A stretch of 35,832 bases of DNA from SAR324 cluster bacterium JCVI-SC AAA005 (GTDB taxonomy: Bacteria; SAR324; NAC60-12). The notes under the pieces were generated by a model. That model worked only from the letters and a program-made list of their open reading frames with translations, ran no database searches and had not been told where the DNA came from. The stretch covers positions 1 through 35,832 of the forward strand of contig AGAU01000169.1 in assembly GCA_000224765.2 (NCBI GenBank), given 5' to 3'. This document shows positions 31,898 through 35,832 of the stretch, piece by piece. The translations under genes and the position numbers were made by a program. The stretch's first letter is position 1, and every line of letters starts with the position of its first letter.

Positions 31898-32758
31898 GAT
31901 AAATGTTAAGTAAACAACAAATATGTGTTCAGTAATAATTCTCTTGCAGAATCTCATATTTTATGACGGACCTCTTGCAGAATTATTTGTCTTTGCTAAA
32001 TCTTCCTGATTATCAGCGCGCTCTTTCCGAATAACGCCAAGGATCTCGCAGTATCTCAATCTTTTCTACATATGAATCATAATACTTGGACTCATTGGAT
32101 ATGATTTTGATTTTTTTGAACTCTACATGTAGCTAATTCATCCAGCCCTCTCAAATCGTTCCGTATACGCTACTCCAATTCCTTACATAAGCCTCACATA
32201 TTAATTCCTGCAACGGGGGGTCACGTATTTTACTTTTATTCCTGAGGTTGCATAAACTGAATGGAAATTTGTTAGCACTGTTAAGAGTGAAACATACAAA
32301 TTGAAATTAGTGTAGGAGAAGTATTGGCAAACAAAACCGGTAGTCACTCATTGAGCAGACTTCAAGAATCGAGCATAGCATCTAGTCATTGGAGAACCGG
32401 GTGAGTGTCCTAATTCGCAGGTTCAGATTCTGCCCCGCTATTACGCATTAAAACTTAATTTCAATAGCTTACATCCTTAATTATCTTTCCTGAAACCACT
32501 TACTTACTTCAACTGACAGCAACTGCCAGTAGCCCCTCTTTTCATTCCTCAATTGACAGTCAAACCACAGTAGCTCCTGGCAATACAGTTAAACATTAAA
32601 CTGTTTTTCAGGAAGTAGGAATCTCAGTATCTACTTATCCATTGGCCAGTTCTTTTCTATTTAGATGTTGAACATAGGTTCTGAGAAACAACGAAATCGC
32701 AAAACCCAAAAAGTGAAAGAAAAGTGAATCTGAATTCAACAGTCATGCTCTGAATGGA
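31898..32758. other. Long non-coding stretch
   Basis: No intact gene. On the minus strand near 32000-32130 frames such as SKYYDSYVEKIEIL and LGVIRKERADNQEDLAKTNN suggest another decayed gene with a frameshift, not recognised. At 32417-32440 a tRNA-like T-arm is seen. Short near-repeats TTGACAGTCAAACCACAGTAGC and TGACAGCAACTGCCAGTAGC (near 32512 and 32560) are of unknown meaning. Confidence 0.35.
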
Positions 32759-32819
32759 ATGATATCCAAAATGCGGCTAGACTCCATCTGGAATCAAATT
32801 CGAGCAACTTTTTATTGTG

Positions 32820-33112
32820 AAGTAGGTAGTACCTCCAGTAATATTTCTAGAACTTCCAGTGAGACAAAGATCACGCTAATACAAATTGTTCAGAGTATAA
32901 TATTTCAGTTAGTATTATCGTTTTTCAGTAACTGCACAGCGCTTTTTCAGGATTGGTTGATGGATGCAACGTGTTTGTACCTCTAATTGTATCAGCCAAT
33001 CAGAGAAACACGTTGGACGGTGGGGGAGGTAGATTTTGGAATGTATTGTAAGCAGTTGGTGGGCTATACCCTTATTGAAAATCAAGAACGAAAGCATAAG
33101 GAGAGCGAGTGA
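32820..33112. pseudogene. Decayed second copy of the divergent microprotein cassette
   Basis: This stretch aligns with 24260-24549 over its whole length. On the minus strand (start GTG near 32938) the membrane microprotein reads VQLLKNDNTN, then TGA, a second TGA, and ISVIFVSLEVLEILLEV. On the plus strand the Cys microprotein begins MQRVCTSNCISQSEKHVGRW (ATG 32964). One G is missing from the G-run (five instead of six), and the frame continues EVDFGMYCKQLVGYTLIENQ in the other register to a TGA at 33110. Both genes are therefore dead, but amino-acid conservation outside the lesions shows they were coding. The hairpin arms at the start are also kept. Confidence 0.65.
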
Positions 33113-33492
33113 CTAGGGCAGAAGCATTTGACAAGGCATGGCGTGTTGGAGCCAAAGAAAAGGATTTTTCATTTGTTGATGAAATATACCATGCCGATTA
33201 TTCTTCAAGTGATGTTTTTACAGAGGTCAAAGTCAATCTTGATGAAGACAAGTCGGTATATATTGCTCTTGCTGAGTCACTGATAGTCACACCTCCAAAA
33301 ACTGTTTTAGAAAATGGCGATTCACTGCAATTACAGTATTTCAATAAATATAGAGACGCAGATATTTTTAACTCAGTTACTACGTTACTCAGTTACGAGG
33401 ATGGAAAAATCATCAGTCAACATACTACTTTAGAAGAATTGGATTATGACCCCAGCGAAGGACAGGACTGGATCTGGGAAGACTACATGTGA
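33109..33492 (+). CDS. NTF2/SnoaL-like protein
   Basis: A 127-residue soluble protein. Start GTG 33109 is preceded by AAGGAGAG at ideal distance and overlaps the stop of the decayed microprotein frame. The pattern MTRAEAFDKAWRVGAKEKDF, VDEIYHADYSS, then long beta strands (SLQLQYFNKYRD, TLLSYEDGKIISQHT) suits the cone-shaped NTF2/SnoaL fold, which binds small hydrophobic ligands and includes cyclases and isomerases. The usual Asp/His pair cannot be assigned. Ends in WIWEDYM. Convergent with the zinc-ribbon microprotein gene, the stops abutting. Function unknown. Confidence 0.6.
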   Translation: MTRAEAFDKAWRVGAKEKDFSFVDEIYHADYSSSDVFTEVKVNLDEDKSVYIALAESLIVTPPKTVLENGDSLQLQYFNKYRDADIFNSVTTLLSYEDGKIISQHTTLEELDYDPSEGQDWIWEDYM

Positions 33493-33657
33493 TTAGGCTT
33501 GGGGAGACCACACCATCCTTTTTTGAATTGTTGATGCCTCCAGTGGTGTATTGAAGAATTTGAGTTTATCACATGAAGCGCACCTAGAGCTGTTAAGAGA
33601 TTCTGATAGAACGCACCAACACATTTTGCAACGTTTAGCTACTTCTTTTGATTTCAT
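33493..33657 (-). CDS. 54-residue zinc-ribbon microprotein
   Basis: ATG 33657 follows GGGAGAG at four bases, a strong ribosome binding site. The product begins MKSKEVAKRCKMCW and has a second knuckle RCASCDK, giving C10-x2-C13 and C26-x2-C29, a compact zinc ribbon, with a further Cys at 15. Many basic residues suggest binding to RNA or DNA. The stop directly abuts the stop of the NTF2-like gene. Small zinc ribbons of this type occur in many bacteria with unknown roles. The strong translation signal and motif support it. Confidence 0.65.
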   Translation of the reverse strand: MKSKEVAKRCKMCWCVLSESLNSSRCASCDKLKFFNTPLEASTIQKRMVWSPQA

Positions 33658-33726
33658 TTTCTCTCCCTAGGTTGAGGGGATGATCTGGTTATTGGTGTTG
33701 CGCAGTGCTGGTGACAAAGGGCTCTT

Positions 33727-33909
33727 CTACACATAAATCCCGACTAATTCCCTTTCAAATCCACCTGCTTCCTCATCTGCTTTCCATTCAATTTTTTGAA
33801 AAGTAAGTTTATCTGCTCCTTCTTTATCAAGCTTTTCTGCAAGCTCTCCATCTTCCAAAGCAGCACTTGCTAAAAGTTCTTTCAGATCGATATTGATATA
33901 GCTGTCCAT
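33727..33909 (-). CDS. 60-residue acidic protein, unknown
   Basis: Start chosen at ATG 33909 because TGGAGG precedes it at the right distance; the frame extends 18 codons further but without a signal. The product is MDSYINIDLKELLASAALED followed by GELAEKLDKEGADKLTFQKI and EWKADEEAGGFERELVGIYV. It is acidic and probably helical then beta, without signal peptide or known motif. Upstream on the minus strand is an AT-rich promoter-like region. Not recognised. Confidence 0.5.
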   Translation of the reverse strand: MDSYINIDLKELLASAALEDGELAEKLDKEGADKLTFQKIEWKADEEAGGFERELVGIYV

Positions 33910-34178
33910 AAATCCTCCATAGTTGTTAAGTAATTGAAACATGATGATTAGACTATAATCCAAGGGCTGCTACTTGGGGAGGAGGACTGGGGGAGAAATT
34001 TTTTTTCATTAGTCAGGCTGGAGACTCTCTAACCTCTTTCAAGATGTCAGTGTGCTTGCTCTGGCTTTGCAGGATTTCGCAAGAAATACTGTTGGAAGAT
34101 TTCATTAGGAAACTCGTCTACATTCCAAATTGGCAACGGCATCAGATAACCCATTAATAGTTTTTGTAGGAGAAATAC

Positions 34179-34634
34179 ATGGTCAAGCATACAGGAGGGT
34201 GTCATTGCGGGAAGATCAGCTTTTCAACTGAGTTTGATCCTTTAGTAGTATTTCAATGCAATTGTAAGAGATGTCGAAGATTGTTTGGTACTGTGGCGGT
34301 ATTTGTGACATTTGGAAGTGACGACGAGGTTCAATTTAGTGGAGAAATTTCAGAGTACGCTGCCCCTGCTGAAAGTGGATCACTGGCTAGAACCTTTTTT
34401 TGTTCAGATTGTGGAACCAAAATCTACGGTAAAGCGGACTCCTATGAGGGACTTGGGATCATTCTTGGAGCCTTTGATGATCCACTACAATTCGAGCCAA
34501 AATTAGAAAACTATATTGAACACAAATTACCATGGCTCAGAGACAACGGCTGCATCAGGGAATCCGTCGAAGGGCTTGCAGCAATTGAAACAATCGGAAT
34601 GATGATGGAAAATTTAGATCAAAGGCAGTCATAA
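34179..34634 (+). CDS. GFA-family (glutathione-dependent formaldehyde-activating-like) protein
   Basis: A 151-residue zinc protein of the GFA/CENP-V family. Cys ligands are C8 and C10 in GGCHCGK, C27, C29 and C32 in QCNCKRC, and C75 and C78 in FCSDCGT, the standard two-zinc arrangement. Members were first described as glutathione-dependent formaldehyde-activating enzymes, but most have no proven activity. AGGAGAAA before ATG 34179 is a strong ribosome binding site. No signal peptide; cytoplasmic. Family length is 120-160 residues, so it is complete. Confidence 0.9.
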   Translation: MVKHTGGCHCGKISFSTEFDPLVVFQCNCKRCRRLFGTVAVFVTFGSDDEVQFSGEISEYAAPAESGSLARTFFCSDCGTKIYGKADSYEGLGIILGAFDDPLQFEPKLENYIEHKLPWLRDNGCIRESVEGLAAIETIGMMMENLDQRQS

Positions 34635-34784
34635 ATTTAATTTGACTCTCAGACAATTTATAGTTTTGTTGGTTGACAGCAATGATCCCAAAAACTGCAC
34701 ATATTTTCAGTCTAAAGAGCTAGCAATGCCGCCACAGTGCATTTTTTCCTTCCTAATAAAACATCCCACCTCCCAATATACCTA

Positions 34785-35561
34785 ATGCGTTATTTGATTC
34801 TATCTCTGTTGCTTGTGGTCCTGTCCACATCAGTTCTAGCTGACTCTACAGGCTGCCCCAAATACGACCGCAAAAGCTACCGACACTGGATTGATGAGGA
34901 CCATGACTGCCAGAACGCTCGACATGAGGTGTTGATCGAGGAATCTCTTTCGAAAGTCACTTATAAAACAGGGAGGGGTTGCAAGGTGCTTTCAGGCAGT
35001 TGGGAAGATCCTTACTCTGGCAAAACCATCACCAATTCGACTAAGTTAGACATTGATCATATGGTGCCCCTCAAGGAAGCCCATGAGTCTGGCGCTGCTA
35101 ATTGGTCGAGGGAGCGTAAAAGAGCCTATGCCAATGATTTGGATGATCCAGGCGCTTTGATTGCTGTCGATCGTCGTCTAAACCGTCAGAAAGGAGCAAA
35201 GGACCCAGCAGAGTGGTTACCGAACAATGAGGCTTATCAAAAGGAGTATGCTAAGGCTTGGGTAACTGTGAAATTGAAGTGGGGATTGACGGCTGACCAG
35301 AGAGAGTTAGCGGCTTTACAAGAGTTGCTTGGAGATCAAGTTAAGTTACCGTTGGAAGCACCAGAGATGAACTGTACTTCCGCTGTGCTGACCAGCCAAC
35401 CTGCATTGCCCACCTCTGGAATAACAGTGATTTGTGGGAGCAAACGATATTGCAGGCAAATGAAAACTTGTAAGGAAGCCAGAGCCTTTCTAAATCAATG
35501 TGAACTTAGTCGACTGGATAGTGACAAAGATGGGGTGCCCTGTGAGGCGTTATGTGATTGA
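34785..35561 (+). CDS. Exported HNH-family nuclease with Excalibur calcium-binding domain
   Basis: Start chosen at ATG 34785, which begins a signal peptide (MRYLILSLLLVVLSTSVLAD); an earlier in-frame ATG (34737) adds 16 polar residues. The mature protein has an HNH/GmrSD-C-like domain with LDIDHMVPLKEAHESGA (catalytic D-x-x-H block), then ALIAVDRRLNRQKGAKDPAEW (Asn, Lys). This matches a family of secreted nucleases. The last 44 residues form an Excalibur domain with four Cys (ICGSKRYCRQMKTC, then FLNQCEL) and the calcium loop DSDKDGVPC. About 258 residues before cleavage. It probably degrades extracellular DNA or RNA, for nutrients or as a competition factor. No immunity partner is visible next to it. 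Confidence 0.85.
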   Translation: MRYLILSLLLVVLSTSVLADSTGCPKYDRKSYRHWIDEDHDCQNARHEVLIEESLSKVTYKTGRGCKVLSGSWEDPYSGKTITNSTKLDIDHMVPLKEAHESGAANWSRERKRAYANDLDDPGALIAVDRRLNRQKGAKDPAEWLPNNEAYQKEYAKAWVTVKLKWGLTADQRELAALQELLGDQVKLPLEAPEMNCTSAVLTSQPALPTSGITVICGSKRYCRQMKTCKEARAFLNQCELSRLDSDKDGVPCEALCD

Positions 35562-35595
35562 GACCCCATCGTAGAGTCTCAGATTTTGGTTTTTG
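35559..35595 (+). terminator. Weak hairpin after the nuclease gene
   Basis: TGAGAC (35559-35564, overlapping the stop) pairs with GTCTCA (35576-35581) over six bases with an eleven-base loop, followed by GATTTTGGTTTTT. It could end the transcript, but the stem is short. Confidence 0.4.
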
Positions 35596-35718
35596 GGAAA
35601 CTGCTCATGGTTGGAGAAATCTATTGAGATTTTCCTCTGCTGACTATTTAGTTGGATCCCATCCATTGATGCGTTAATACTCGCATCATAATCATGTATC
35701 GAAAAGCAAGGAGAAACC

Positions 35719-35832
35719 ATGGCACTTTATCTGGCAAGAGCAAAGTATAGTAATGCGGCATTCAAGGGGATGGTTGACAACCCCCAAGATCGTGAGGCGG
35801 CTGCCAATAAACTATTTTCTGCACTCAATGTA
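35719..35832 (+). CDS. GYD-domain protein, N-terminal part (runs off the window)
   Basis: ATG 35719 with AGGAGAAA eight bases upstream opens a frame that stays open for 38 codons to the window edge: MALYLARAKYSNAAFKGMVD, then NPQDREAAANKLFSALNV. This is the start of a GYD-type domain (first strand, then the helix beginning with the D/N-P-x-D/E-R). Its first 38 residues and its ribosome binding site align with the decayed gene at 492-823. The family is found as a single alpha/beta domain of about 95-100 residues with unknown role. Confidence 0.75.
   Translation, partial: MALYLARAKYSNAAFKGMVDNPQDREAAANKLFSALNV

Overview
The window looks like bacterial chromosome from a moderately AT-rich, Gram-negative and probably marine or environmental organism. 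The Gram-negative reading rests on an outer-membrane-type lipoprotein, several exported small proteins, a CopC/CopD pair and a Spy/CpxP-like protein. The environmental reading rests on two phytanoyl-CoA-dioxygenase-like genes, GYD and DUF1330 proteins, a GFA protein, a GMC choline-dehydrogenase relative and an SMP-30 lactonase. I cannot assign a taxon from sequence alone. A SAR324-like or other marine proteobacterial source is a guess. Coding density is low: many gaps hold recognisable wrecks of genes.

Layout. 1-823: start of an EamA exporter and a broken GYD gene (both minus). 1581-5416: AT-rich plus-strand genes (sugar isomerase-like, histidine phosphatase, broken PP2C/SpoIIE-type phosphatase, PhyH), with a dispersed repeat and a fragment of an N-formylglutamate amidohydrolase (FGase) between them. 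5454-7599: SMP-30 lactonase and a dead HSL-type esterase. 8000-10105: gamma-glutamyltransferase and a small alpha/beta protein. 10126-13831: graveyard of an integrase, unknown genes and a choline-dehydrogenase-like gene with one nonsense codon. 13962-16101: a second PhyH gene and a membrane fatty-acid desaturase, both AT-rich. 16622-20822: a DUF1330 protein, a dead membrane protein, a tandem-repeat Spy/CpxP-like lipoprotein and a divergent OmpR-type two-component system. 20913-23355: the least damaged FGase copy (one internal stop), an integrase tail and a Bcr/CflA-type MFS exporter. 23770-27374: small exported and membrane microproteins, a second EamA exporter and a MATE exporter. 27450-29085: another FGase fragment and copC-copD behind a palindromic, CsoR-like operator. 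29691-31450: an operon of three exported pentapeptide-repeat proteins following a ruined umuD. 31551-35832: small genes, a decayed second copy of the microprotein cassette, an NTF2-like protein, a zinc-ribbon microprotein, a GFA protein, an exported HNH nuclease with an Excalibur domain, and the start of an intact GYD gene.

Functionally the window combines envelope and metal stress (Spy-like lipoprotein with its two-component system; CopC/CopD), export (EamA twice, MFS, MATE), and small-molecule oxidation or detoxification (PhyH twice, desaturase, GMC, SMP-30, GGT, GFA). The most striking properties are (1) several genes broken only by in-frame stop codons, with the reading frame otherwise preserved; (2) paralogue pairs in which one copy is intact and the other is a wreck (FGase, GYD, a divergent two-microprotein cassette); and (3) a divergently transcribed pair of unrecognised microproteins whose start region sits in a hairpin kept in both copies.
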